Positions 44,252 through 51,676 of a stretch of DNA of 64,000 bases are shown here, in pieces (position 1 is the first letter of the stretch; every line of letters starts with the position of its first letter). Both the position numbers and the translations under genes were made by a program. This stretch comes from Cyanomargarita calcarea GSE-NOS-MK-12-04C. GTDB taxonomy: Bacteria > Cyanobacteriota > Cyanobacteriia > Cyanobacteriales > Nostocaceae. The notes below the pieces were generated by a model. It did no database searches. It was not told where the DNA came from and saw nothing but the letters and a program-made list of their open reading frames with translations. Location of the stretch: NCBI GenBank assembly GCA_019359595.1, contig JAHHGZ010000012.1, forward strand, positions 123,608 to 187,607, read 5' to 3'.

Positions 44252-44497
44252 TTAAGAGGCGTTCGCTTTTTGTTGTCGGGCTTCTGTATCGCTAATATCG
44301 ACTTGCAACAGATCGTCAATCGGAACCTGAAAATATCGAGACAGCTTGACTAGTGTCGCCCAGTCACCCTTCTCTGTCCCTTTCTTGAGGGCAGTGATTG
44401 AACGAGTATTCATATCTAGGTCTTTGGCAACTTGAATAACGGTCATGCCCTCTCGCCAAAAGCGAGATATGTTTACTGTTACTTTCACGGCTTTCAT
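44252..44497 (-). CDS. XRE-like helix-turn-helix regulator (cassette 1)
   Basis: An 81-residue Cro/CI-type regulator starting MKAVKVTVNISRFWREGMTV, with the HTH in IQVAKDLDMNTRSITALKKGTEKGDWATLVKLSRYFQV. ATG 44497 is chosen over an ORF extension at 44527. It is divergent from the small protein gene at 44687, with 189 bp between; this gap holds an 18-bp palindrome (TAGTCAAGTACTTGACTA) and a leader hairpin. Probably an autoregulator. Confidence 0.8.
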   Translation of the reverse strand: MKAVKVTVNISRFWREGMTVIQVAKDLDMNTRSITALKKGTEKGDWATLVKLSRYFQVPIDDLLQVDISDTEARQQKANAS

Positions 44498-44562
44498 AAT
44501 TACCACTACTTCTAATTTTATAGTCAACTACCCTGTACATCAAACTAGCATAGTACTTTGTT

Positions 44563-44580
44563 TAGTCAAGTACTTGACTA
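44563..44580. promoter_or_regulatory. 18-bp perfect palindrome, probable operator
   Basis: TAGTCAAGTACTTGACTA lies between the divergent regulator and small-protein genes. A half-site TAGTCAACTA is at 44521-44530, just upstream of the regulator gene. Confidence 0.7.
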
Positions 44581-44608
44581 CTTGGATAGCTTGAGTGATA
44601 ATAAAACA

Positions 44609-44655
44609 AGCCGCTTAACTCCCTAGTTTTCTCAGGACACGAGAGTAAAGCGGCT
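44609..44655 (+). promoter_or_regulatory. Leader hairpin of the cassette 1 small protein
   Basis: Stem AGCCGCTT / AAGCGGCT with a loop of about 31 nt, followed by TTAACCCGTTGAAAGGTC and the ATG 32 nt after the hairpin. The same type of hairpin and ribosome-binding block precede the genes at 48141 and 49295. Confidence 0.7.
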
Positions 44656-44686
44656 GTTTAACCCGTTGAAAGGTCTAGCTATAATT

Positions 44687-45031
44687 ATGTCTCAAACAGC
44701 ATTCGACTCACAAGCGATTCATAAAGAAAGCTTCGCTAACGCGCAATTTGAGCTTGACAATAGTATTTACTACCAAGCCCAGTTAATTGCGCCAGATTTT
44801 ACAGATATCAAAATCAAAGCTGCGATCACCAAAACCGAAATTGATTCTATCGCCGATATATTTGGTGCGCTTTATCGCGTTTGGGATGGGATGAAACTAC
44901 TTGGTACATTTTATGAAAATTTAGACGGTAAATGGATAGCAATGCCTTGTAACCGTGATGATTTTCGCCCAGCCTTGAACACCTCAGACCAAGCGCACTT
45001 AGCTGTGGTCGCTAGTTACTTGCAGGTTTAA
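44687..45031 (+). CDS. Small protein of a three-member paralogous family, copy A
   Basis: A 114-residue protein with N-terminal MSQTAFDSQ and a conserved core: IFGALYRVWDGMKLLGTFYENLDGKWI, then DFRPALNTSDQAHLAVVASYLQ. Copies B (48141) and C (49295) share the pattern FGxLYRxW...GTFYxxxDGxWI...A.L.IIAxYE. No known family is recognised. Each copy is divergent from an XRE-like regulator, and the leader (hairpin plus AAAGGTC) is conserved. This suggests one regulatory or defence module reused three times. ATG 44687 is preferred to an ATG at 44666. Confidence 0.75.
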   Translation: MSQTAFDSQAIHKESFANAQFELDNSIYYQAQLIAPDFTDIKIKAAITKTEIDSIADIFGALYRVWDGMKLLGTFYENLDGKWIAMPCNRDDFRPALNTSDQAHLAVVASYLQV

Positions 45032-45049
45032 TCAATTTCGGTTTTTCGT

Positions 45050-45074
45050 TTATCTGCGGATTTTCCGCAGATAA
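45050..45074 (+). terminator. Hairpin between copy A and the antirepressor
   Basis: Perfect stem TTATCTGCGGA / TCCGCAGATAA with loop TTT, 18 bp after copy A. No long T-run, but the position fits a terminator. Confidence 0.7.
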
Positions 45075-45104
45075 ATTATTCGCTTCAAAAAACAGGGCAT
45101 AAAA

Positions 45105-45908
45105 ATGAGCGATTTAACAGTTTTTCAGTTTGAGTCTAAAGAAGTCCGTTTTGTTGGTACGCCAATAGACCCTTGGTGGGTAGCAGCTGATGTTTGCGGA
45201 GTGCTAGAACATAGCAATCCATCGTCAGCGATCGCAAGACTAGATGAAGACGAGAAAAAACTTCTTGACCCTAAACAATACTTAGGGTCAGCCTCAAATC
45301 AAGATTTTTGGGCGATTAACCAATCTGGACTATATTCATTAGTCCTCACTAGCCGCAAAGCGCAGGCAAAACGGTTCAAAAAGTGGCTAACCTCTGAAGT
45401 TATTCCTAGTATCGTTAGAACTGGTAAATACGAATTACCGCAGGCAGAACAACAACCACAAGCTCAAGTTATTTCAGCCTCAACAGAACAACCTGCATTA
45501 CCACCCGCACCACCAACACCTTCGGAAATCTCAGAAGTACTCAGCCTAATTTTCCAAAATACCGACATCAACCCCAACCTCATTGCGGGGGTAAAAGCGA
45601 ATGCGATCGCTAAACAGCATCCACAATATACAGCGGTGATTGAAGCTGCGAAAAGTGCTTTAGCCGTCCCAGTCGAGGACGAATTATTATCGCCCACCCA
45701 ACTTGCACAAATTTTATCCGACTGCGGTGAGACGAGTTGGAGCGCACGGTCAGTTAACAAGCTATTGCTTCAACAGGGACTGCAAACGCGCAACCCCGAC
45801 AGCGATAATCCAGCTTACTTACCGACACCAAAAGGTAAACAATACTGTCATATATTTTTCTTGCCTGCTAGGAATATGTTAAACCAAATTCCGGGGCATC
45901 CAGCTTGA
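45105..45908 (+). CDS. BRO-family phage antirepressor
   Basis: A 267-residue protein. The N-terminal BRO-N domain (FQFESKEVRFVGTPIDPWWVAADVCGVLEHSNP, ... INQSGLYSLVLTSRKAQAKRFKKWLTSEVIPSI, about 5-100) is that of phage antirepressors that bind DNA or inactivate repressors. A Pro/Gln/Ala-rich linker follows. The C-terminal part (SEISEVLSLIFQNTDINPNLIAGVKANAIAK, then LLSPTQLAQIL) contains a segment similar to the fragment at 48864. The 3' end overlaps the gene at 45868 by 41 bp in convergent orientation. Confidence 0.85.
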   Translation: MSDLTVFQFESKEVRFVGTPIDPWWVAADVCGVLEHSNPSSAIARLDEDEKKLLDPKQYLGSASNQDFWAINQSGLYSLVLTSRKAQAKRFKKWLTSEVIPSIVRTGKYELPQAEQQPQAQVISASTEQPALPPAPPTPSEISEVLSLIFQNTDINPNLIAGVKANAIAKQHPQYTAVIEAAKSALAVPVEDELLSPTQLAQILSDCGETSWSARSVNKLLLQQGLQTRNPDSDNPAYLPTPKGKQYCHIFFLPARNMLNQIPGHPA

Positions 45909-46122
45909 GGGATTGGAACAGCATTGACTGAACTGCAGGGTCGAAATCTTCTAGGTCAACGAAACTAATTACAATTTCATCATCATTTTCTGGATAAGGG
46001 TAGTCAAACTTTACTCCTATTTTTTTTCCAGTTTCGCTGTTATACCACCATCTACCATTTTTAATCAGGCGGAATATAATTTCGAGTTTATCACCATCAA
46101 ATTCAAACCAAAAGCTTCTCAT
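45868..46122 (-). CDS. Small acidic protein coupled to the coiled-coil gene
   Basis: An 84-residue acidic protein, MRSFWFEFDGDKLEIIFRLIKNG..., with four Trp/Phe-rich strands. Its ATG overlaps the stop of the 592-residue gene by 4 bp (ATGA). In polymorphic toxin loci a small acidic protein directly after a large modular protein is often an immunity protein. This is the basis for that inference; no known immunity family is recognised. Confidence 0.5.
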   Translation of the reverse strand: MRSFWFEFDGDKLEIIFRLIKNGRWWYNSETGKKIGVKFDYPYPENDDEIVISFVDLEDFDPAVQSMLFQSLKLDAPEFGLTYS

Positions 46123-47897
46123 GATAACGTCCCAGCTACTTTGTTCATTATAGTTTCAGCGTTGTATAAAAGGTTGCGTTTGTAGCTGTTTTCAGCCAAT
46201 CTTTGCAGTTCTTTCATAGCATCTGCACCGTGTGAAGATTCAAGAACGGATATAGCCTGACGAGCGTTGTATTTGTGGATTTCAGAGTTCATTCTTGGCC
46301 GGGATTTGGAATAATCCTGACTTTCTTGGTGTCCTTTGTCAAAACTAAAGTAACCGTTGGTTTTTTCGTAGAGTGCTAGAGCGTCTGCTTCACTCAATTT
46401 TGAAAGTTTCTCTGCTTCAAGAAGCTTGGCGGTTTTGTCGTGGATTTGCTGGTCAACTGAACCTTTGTCTCGCAAAAGTTTTTGATTGGTTTGGATTTTG
46501 GTATTTAGGTTATCAGCATCTTGTCGTAGCTTATCTCTAACCGCTTTAGCCGTCGCCTTATCAGGATAGCCATTGGCATCAGGGAACCTAGCATTAAGTT
46601 TGATTGCATTCTTTTGAGATTCCAGTGTCACCTTGTCAGATTTCCACTGCTGCAAGTCAGATTCGAGGGTTATAAAAGTCTGATGTTCGGTGAGAGCCTT
46701 CTGGGTTTTATCTAGAGACTTTTGCAGTGCTTTGCGCTGCTCTCTAGTATCTTGTAGCTCCTTTTCTTCGTCAGGTGTAAGTCCCTTGTTTTTGACTGGG
46801 ACACCATTTTTGTTGAGAGTAGTATATTTCGCTTCATCTGCGTCATGAGATGCGATTTTGGATTGAGCCAGAGCGATTTCACCTTGCAGTTTAGTTTCGT
46901 AAGTTTTGGGGTCTTGCTTGCGCTCTCTTAATTCAATAAGTTCAGTTTCTAGCTTTGCGGACTTTGTAGCGTTAGTAGTGTTAATTTCAGTGACTTTTGA
47001 TTTGATTTTCTCCTTAATGGTGGCTGATTCGCTGTCCTTAAACTTGTAGTAATGCAGGTGGGTTGCAGTATCATCCCCACTATGAGCGCCGTCCATAAGC
47101 TCTATAAACTGCGTATTTTTGCCGTGCTTTGCTGAATTCCAATACTCAGGAATCACCTCCATTTCAATGTCACCAGTTTTGGGATTGCGAAAGTAGCGAA
47201 CGCTTGCTGGAGTTACCCTGCCGTTGGTGTCTACATGAACGTTATTATGAATATGATGATGTTCGGTGCCATCAGACAGGGACTTCTTGACTTCTATGTG
47301 AGTCGCATCCAAGTAATCACTCGGATTTTTGGAAGATTCGCCGTTCATCACATGAGAAACTGAACGGAGTATCAATTCTTCAGCAATTTCTTTCTGACCA
47401 ATTTCTCTCATTTTGTTGATAGTGGGAGCGCCAAAAACTGAAGCATAACGAGGAATTGGGTTACCATCTTTATCTGTGTCGTGCGCTGTGTCCTGAAAAA
47501 CAAGATGCTGTCGTTGAGTGTAAAGTGCTTCCATGACTTTGACACGCTCCTCTGCTACATCCAAATCAGGGTCTTTAAGCAAGCTGGTACTGCTCGCAGT
47601 GAGGGTTTGTTCGATTTTCTGAAGTCTGTCTGGCTTTAATCCACTTTTTTGAAGTTCGGCAGCTTCCTCTTCTAGCTTGGAGCGTTCGACCCGTCCGTTA
47701 AGGTGATATTCAAGGTCACGATGCGCGTTTTCCACTTCACGTAGCCGCATAGAATCGGCTGCGGGGTTAGATTTAAGAGCGTTCAACTCTGCTTCGATTT
47801 CTGTAAGTCGCTGCCGCTGGTTAACTATGTTCGCTTTCTGTGCCTGAATGTGGTGTTGGGCAAGTGCAGATAGGTCTTTTTCTTCAAGGCAGGGCAT
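46119..47897 (-). CDS. Large coiled-coil protein with central His-rich segment
   Basis: 592 residues. N-terminal coiled-coil (5-130), a central module with HHHIHNNVHVDTNGRV (213-228) and a preceding DATHIEVKKSLSDG, then long coiled-coil heptads rich in K/E/Q (290-500), and a C-terminal segment that may be a small domain (residues 500-592, with YFSFDKGHQESQDYSKS). The His cluster could bind a metal. The 5' end overlaps the KilA-N fragment by 73 bp, so the start is not certain. Followed by the acidic gene with a 4-bp overlap. Family not recognised. Confidence 0.55.
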   Translation of the reverse strand: MPCLEEKDLSALAQHHIQAQKANIVNQRQRLTEIEAELNALKSNPAADSMRLREVENAHRDLEYHLNGRVERSKLEEEAAELQKSGLKPDRLQKIEQTLTASSTSLLKDPDLDVAEERVKVMEALYTQRQHLVFQDTAHDTDKDGNPIPRYASVFGAPTINKMREIGQKEIAEELILRSVSHVMNGESSKNPSDYLDATHIEVKKSLSDGTEHHHIHNNVHVDTNGRVTPASVRYFRNPKTGDIEMEVIPEYWNSAKHGKNTQFIELMDGAHSGDDTATHLHYYKFKDSESATIKEKIKSKVTEINTTNATKSAKLETELIELRERKQDPKTYETKLQGEIALAQSKIASHDADEAKYTTLNKNGVPVKNKGLTPDEEKELQDTREQRKALQKSLDKTQKALTEHQTFITLESDLQQWKSDKVTLESQKNAIKLNARFPDANGYPDKATAKAVRDKLRQDADNLNTKIQTNQKLLRDKGSVDQQIHDKTAKLLEAEKLSKLSEADALALYEKTNGYFSFDKGHQESQDYSKSRPRMNSEIHKYNARQAISVLESSHGADAMKELQRLAENSYKRNLLYNAETIMNKVAGTLS

Positions 47898-48067
47898 GAG
47901 CGGGTATTTGTAATTTTATTTAGCTTTCCCGGAGCATTGAATTGCTTGTCACACGCTTTGCACATCTGAGTTGCATTAACGTAGCCGGATGGTACATCAT
48001 GTTTCGCAATTTTTGTGACTTCAGCTAGCTGCGTGATCGCGTGATTGTTCCAATCGTGAATTAACAT
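47825..48067 (-). pseudogene. KilA-N domain, 3'-truncated
   Basis: The N-terminal 44 residues (MLIHDWNNHAITQLAEVTKI, SGYVNATQMCKACDKQFN) match the KilA-N DNA-binding domain of phages. The sequence then continues as NKITNTRSCPAL..., which does not fit, so the rest of the domain has been lost. The junction is at about 47935, close to the start of the coiled-coil gene, so the two were joined by recombination. The start is at ATG 48067. Confidence 0.65.
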
Positions 48068-48140
48068 TTTGCCCTCTACCAAATTTAAAGTAAGAACAAG
48101 AAAGAGGCACATAACAGTGCCTCATAAGTGATGGGAGAAC

Positions 48141-48419
48141 TTAAACTTCTGTTTGCAGGCAGGGATTCTCGTAGACTGCAATAATTACAAGTTGTGCTTG
48201 CAATTCGGACTGTAAGCGAGGGCGAAAATCGCAGTTAATTGGTTGTGGAATCCAGTAGCCGTCCATGTCTTGGTAAAATGTGCCGCACAAGTTATAGCTA
48301 TTCCAGATGCGATACAGATTGCCGAAATCAGGATCATTGTCGCAGTCGATTTCGTAGCTAGCGGGAAGTCGTTGCTCAAGTTGCGCGAAAACTTGAGACT
48401 CAATCATTGTTTGAGTCAT
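48141..48419 (-). CDS. Small protein of the paralogous family, copy B
   Basis: A 92-residue protein, MTQTMIESQVFAQLEQ..., with the family core FGNLYRIWNSYNLCGTFYQDMDGYWI and CDFRPRLQSELQAQLVIIAVYENP. It lies divergent from an XRE regulator at 48595, with a leader hairpin (AGGCGCT/AGCGCCT) and AAAAGGACA before the ATG. Identity to A and C is low overall but the spacing of core residues is the same. No family known to me. Confidence 0.75.
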   Translation of the reverse strand: MTQTMIESQVFAQLEQRLPASYEIDCDNDPDFGNLYRIWNSYNLCGTFYQDMDGYWIPQPINCDFRPRLQSELQAQLVIIAVYENPCLQTEV

Positions 48420-48456
48420 AATATGAATGTCCTTTTGCTTAATGGTGTTTGGACTT

Positions 48457-48495
48457 AGAGAGGCGCTTCAGTTTTGCCGACGGTAGCGCCTTCTC
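48457..48495 (-). promoter_or_regulatory. Leader hairpin of copy B
   Basis: Stem GAGAAGGCGCT / AGCGCCTCTC on the minus strand (one bulged base), followed within about 35 nt by AAAAGGACATTCATATT and the ATG of copy B. Same arrangement as before copies A and C. Confidence 0.65.
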
Positions 48496-48594
48496 TTTGT
48501 CTCATGACTATACTAGTGTATTATACTGATGTTGTCAACTGGTGTGGAATAAGATAGTGTAATATTAGATTGGAATAGTTATACAAAAGAAAAT

Positions 48595-48831
48595 ATGATG
48601 ATGGAAGTTGTAAAGCAAGTAAAAATTATTGTTCCTGATTTAGCTTCTAGGATAAAGCAGTCTAGAGAAAAAGATGGCAGGTCTGTGCAAGTTTTGGCAA
48701 CTGCAGCTGGTATTTCAACGGCTTATTGGTATGAGATCGAGAAAGGTAAGCGTCATTGGATGTCAGAAGAAGTATTAAGGGGTATAGAAAATGCTTTGGG
48801 AGTTGACTTGGGAGTGCGGTTCAATGATTGA
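48595..48831 (+). CDS. XRE-like helix-turn-helix regulator (cassette 2)
   Basis: A 78-residue Cro/CI-type protein. HTH region: LASRIKQSREKDGRSVQVLATAAGISTAYWYEIEKGKRHW. The first three codons are ATG ATG ATG; any can be the start. It is divergent from copy B, with 175 bp between. Direct repeats TAGTGTA occur at about 48513 and 48555 in that gap and may be its operator. Confidence 0.8.
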   Translation: MMMEVVKQVKIIVPDLASRIKQSREKDGRSVQVLATAAGISTAYWYEIEKGKRHWMSEEVLRGIENALGVDLGVRFND

Positions 48832-48863
48832 CACTTGTGTCAACTTTGGTGCTTTCGAGAGAA

Positions 48864-49290
48864 TTACTGCGCAATGTCCGCAGGCTTCCACTGAAAGTGG
48901 TAGTTCTTAAGTGCTGCGACATCTGGCAAAGACTCGTTAGTAAAAGCGATCGCATTCAACTTCACTCCCGCCAACAATTTCGGCTCTAATCCGGCTTGCC
49001 CTAATGTCAAATCAATCAACTGCGCGATTTCGTCCATTGTTGGGGTAGGTAGCAAAGGTATCTCTGATATGGGTTGAACGAGAACTTGATTTACTAGCCT
49101 CTTTTTCGCTTCTGTGAAAGCTTTTACCAAGTTGATTTTCGCGCTTATAACCTGTTCTGTGTTGCGCGATAAAGTCATCAGGAAAGTTGCTTGCTCTTCT
49201 AAAAGCCATGCAAAAATAACTTTGTTTACGGCACCAACCGAGTTTGTGACAGTTCCGTTTTCAAAACGGAGGTGTCCAAAATTCCCTTCT
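48864..49290 (-). pseudogene. Antirepressor fragment lacking its N-terminus
   Basis: The open frame runs from about 49290 to the stop at 48864, but has no proper start before ATG 49178. Upstream codons still read as antirepressor (AWLLEEQATFLMTLSRNTEQ, INLVKAFTEAKKRLV), which matches the second domain of Rha/ORF6N-like phage antirepressors. The C-terminal part (PTMDEIAQLIDLTLGQAGLEPKLLAGVKLNAIA) resembles the C-terminal segment of the antirepressor at 45105. It appears to have lost its N-terminal domain, possibly by insertion of the copy C cassette. Confidence 0.65.
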
Positions 49291-49294
49291 GGTT

Positions 49295-49591
49295 TTATGC
49301 TGATTGCAGTTCAGGATTCTCGAAGATTGCGATCAGTATCAAAATTGCCTGGGCATCAGTGCTAAACTTGCCACTGACTTCGGCTTTCACTGATTGAACA
49401 ATCCACTTGCCATCTAGTGCTTTGTAGAAACTTCCTACAAACTGCCAACCCTTCCACAGCCTAAAAAGTTCGCCAAAATCAACGTCTTTTTCGGAGTCGA
49501 TCTCAAATTCTGGGGAAAGTTCAACTTGAGTTCGCTGAAAGTTTTCCTCAAGTTCAACACAAACTTGAGCTTCAATCGTAGATTGAGCCAT
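49295..49591 (-). CDS. Small protein of the paralogous family, copy C
   Basis: A 98-residue protein, MAQSTIEAQVCVELEEN..., with FGELFRLWKGWQFVGSFYKALDGKWI, then STDAQAILILIAIFENPEL. Its leader, AGGCGCTAC...GTAGCGCCT hairpin and TTAACCCGTTAAAAGGTC, is close to that of copy A. It is divergent from the XRE regulator at 49733. Its end touches the antirepressor fragment. Confidence 0.75.
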   Translation of the reverse strand: MAQSTIEAQVCVELEENFQRTQVELSPEFEIDSEKDVDFGELFRLWKGWQFVGSFYKALDGKWIVQSVKAEVSGKFSTDAQAILILIAIFENPELQSA

Positions 49592-49622
49592 AATATAAGT
49601 GACCTTTTAACGGGTTAACGCT

Positions 49623-49662
49623 AGGCGCTACGATTCTTCTTGGCGGGAGATAGGTAGCGCCT
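49623..49662 (-). promoter_or_regulatory. Leader hairpin of copy C
   Basis: Perfect 9-bp stem AGGCGCTAC / GTAGCGCCT, then GTTAACCCGTTAAAAGGTCA and the ATG of copy C on the minus strand. Confidence 0.7.
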
Positions 49663-49732
49663 TTCAAATCTAATTCTACAGATTTGCTATACTAAGCGTC
49701 AACCCCTTAACGCTTTATTTCAGTATATATTT

Positions 49733-49978
49733 ATGAATATTCGCCAACTTAGAGAGCGTAAAAAGCTTAGAACGGTTGATGTTGCTAGTAGATTAGACGT
49801 TGGAGAGTCTACAATTCGTAATTGGGAAAAAGGGCGAACCATACCTAGGTTGAGGATAGATCAGTTCAATGATTTGCTCGTGCTTTATGACTGCACGTTT
49901 GACGAATTGTGGACGGCTGTAAAAAAAAGCTGTGAAGCCGACAAGGGTGAAGACAGGCCAATTGCTTCAAGTGCTTAA
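49733..49978 (+). CDS. XRE-like helix-turn-helix regulator (cassette 3)
   Basis: An 81-residue protein with a clean HTH_3 domain: LRERKKLRTVDVASRLDVGESTIRNWEKGRTIPRL. It is divergent from copy C with 141 bp between. Likely the repressor of its own cassette. Confidence 0.85.
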   Translation: MNIRQLRERKKLRTVDVASRLDVGESTIRNWEKGRTIPRLRIDQFNDLLVLYDCTFDELWTAVKKSCEADKGEDRPIASSA

Positions 49979-50246
49979 GATAACCCTTGAAAATTTATTG
50001 AAATTCTATGCTTATTCGCAATAAATACGTGATTGACGTGATTTTGGGCGAGGATTGGATGGAACTGTAGTTGTTGGCGCTAAAACAGTAAAATTAGCTG
50101 AATAAGTATCAAAGTACTTTTAGCTTATACAAACTATCAACTATTTGCCTAGTACAGCTACCGACGCAGTACGCCAACCTCTCTTCATCAGCATCAATTT
50201 GGTCAGACAACTTTAATTGTTTACTGAAAAAAACGAGGAACCAAGA

Positions 50247-50480
50247 GTGATTTCTAAACTTTCCAAATATAGAAAGAACAAAGGCTTGAGCCAGGACGAC
50301 TTGGCTAAGTTGTCTGGTTTAACTAAAACTACTATTCAGAATTGGGAAAATGGAAGAAATCTTGGCGCTGTCTTAAGGGTTCTAAAGGTGTGCCAAGAAC
50401 TTAACGTTGATATTCGGGATTTATTTGAGTTAGGCGAAGAAACGGAAGAAGCTAAAGAAAAAAGTGTAGTCGCATCTTAA
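50247..50480 (+). CDS. XRE-family helix-turn-helix regulator
   Basis: A 77-residue protein with a typical XRE domain: ISKLSKYRKNKGLSQDDLAKLSGLTKTTIQNWENGR. The start is the GTG at 50247, preceded by GAGGAACC at normal ribosome-binding distance; the in-frame TTG at 50217 is less likely. It has no divergent small-protein partner and is followed by a coiled-coil gene. Confidence 0.8.
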   Translation: MISKLSKYRKNKGLSQDDLAKLSGLTKTTIQNWENGRNLGAVLRVLKVCQELNVDIRDLFELGEETEEAKEKSVVAS

Positions 50481-50523
50481 GTAAAAGCACCTCCCCTACC
50501 TAGCTCCATAGCCGATTTTCATT

Positions 50524-50847
50524 ATGACGAATTATCAACCCGACCGTTTAGACCGAATCGAGGCAACGCTAGAGCGCGTGTCGCAACAACTTGATAATCA
50601 GGTTGCGGTTAATGCGGAATTGCGACAGTCAACGCAACAGTTACAGCAAACAACAGCTACTTTGACGGATACGGTAAATGTTTTAGTTAGTTCCACCGCA
50701 TCTCTTGTCCAAACAGTTACTAGTTTGGCTGGTGTAGTTACGCAGCATCAAGAAAATATCCAGGAAATGCAATCCGAGATTCGCGGGTTACAGTCCGAAA
50801 ATCGTCGCATTCTTGACTATCTCGAACGCGGAAACCAAGAGGGTTGA
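50524..50847 (+). CDS. Coiled-coil phage protein
   Basis: A 107-residue protein consisting of one long helix with Gln/Thr/Val heptads (RLDRIEATLERVSQQLDNQ, QTTATLTDTVNVL, QHQENIQEMQSEIRGLQSENRRI). It is probably oligomeric. Such short coiled-coil proteins are common in cyanobacterial genomes and phages; no specific role can be assigned. It lies 46 bp before the minor head protein. Confidence 0.65.
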   Translation: MTNYQPDRLDRIEATLERVSQQLDNQVAVNAELRQSTQQLQQTTATLTDTVNVLVSSTASLVQTVTSLAGVVTQHQENIQEMQSEIRGLQSENRRILDYLERGNQEG

Positions 50848-50893
50848 GTGACTCCCCTGGCTCTTGCCTCCATGTCGGGAATTTTTTCTATAA

Positions 50894-51676
50894 ATGGCAC
50901 AAATCGACCCCTTCAGTCTCCCCTTTACCGAAGCTATCGCCTATTTCAAATCTAAGACTCCTCTCCCCTCTACCGCTTGGGACGACTTTGCTGATGCAGC
51001 CCAAGACCACGCTTTTACGGTTGCTTCTGTCACTTCTGGCCAACTGTTGGGCGATGTCTACAACTTGGTGCTGAGTGGACTAGAGAACGGCGACAGTTAT
51101 GGCGAATTTAAGAAAGGGTTTGACCAGGCGATAGACAAGGCGGGGTGGAATCCGGCGAATCGCGGATGGCGGACGAACATTATCTTTATGACCAACCTTC
51201 GCCAAGCATACGCCGCAGGGCGCTACAAACAGATGTCTGATCCAGAGGTGTTGAAGCTCAGGCCGTATTGGCGTTATCAGCACGGCGATTCACGAGTGCC
51301 GCGACCTGCACATTTATCACTTGATGGTAAAATTTACCCAGCAGACAGCCCATTTTGGCAGACGTGTTTCGCCCCCAATGGATTCGGGTGCAGATGCCGA
51401 ATTTTTTCTCTGTCACAACGCGAAATTGAGCGAGAAGGACTAACTGTTGACACTCCGCCACAGGAAACAGTTGCTATTCGGGACAAGGTGACAGGTGAGT
51501 TAAAGCGTGTTCCATCTGTAAATGGGCAACCAATAGCAGAACCTGGATTTACAACTATTCCAGGAAGTTCAGAGGCTCAAAATAGAGAGCAAGTCCTTCA
51601 AAGAGGACTGGATCGCCTACCAAGCGCACTGCGAGAACAGGCAATCCAAGCTATCAAAAACCGACGCGATCATTAG
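50894..51676 (+). CDS. Phage minor head protein (Mu gp30/SPP1 gp7-like)
   Basis: A 260-residue head morphogenesis protein. The typical motif is RPAHLSLDGKIYPADSPFW, followed by CFAPNGFGCRCRI and LSQREIER, as in the Mu F/SPP1 gp7 family. It is required for head assembly with the portal. In Mu the gene follows the portal directly; here 7.5 kb of accessory genes intervene. The stop overlaps the opposite-strand homing nuclease remnant by 4 bp. Confidence 0.9.
   Translation: MAQIDPFSLPFTEAIAYFKSKTPLPSTAWDDFADAAQDHAFTVASVTSGQLLGDVYNLVLSGLENGDSYGEFKKGFDQAIDKAGWNPANRGWRTNIIFMTNLRQAYAAGRYKQMSDPEVLKLRPYWRYQHGDSRVPRPAHLSLDGKIYPADSPFWQTCFAPNGFGCRCRIFSLSQREIEREGLTVDTPPQETVAIRDKVTGELKRVPSVNGQPIAEPGFTTIPGSSEAQNREQVLQRGLDRLPSALREQAIQAIKNRRDH

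Noticed and set aside
50844..51074. 76-residue ORF starting before the minor head gene
   Set aside because: Out of frame with the well-supported minor head protein and without any similarity.
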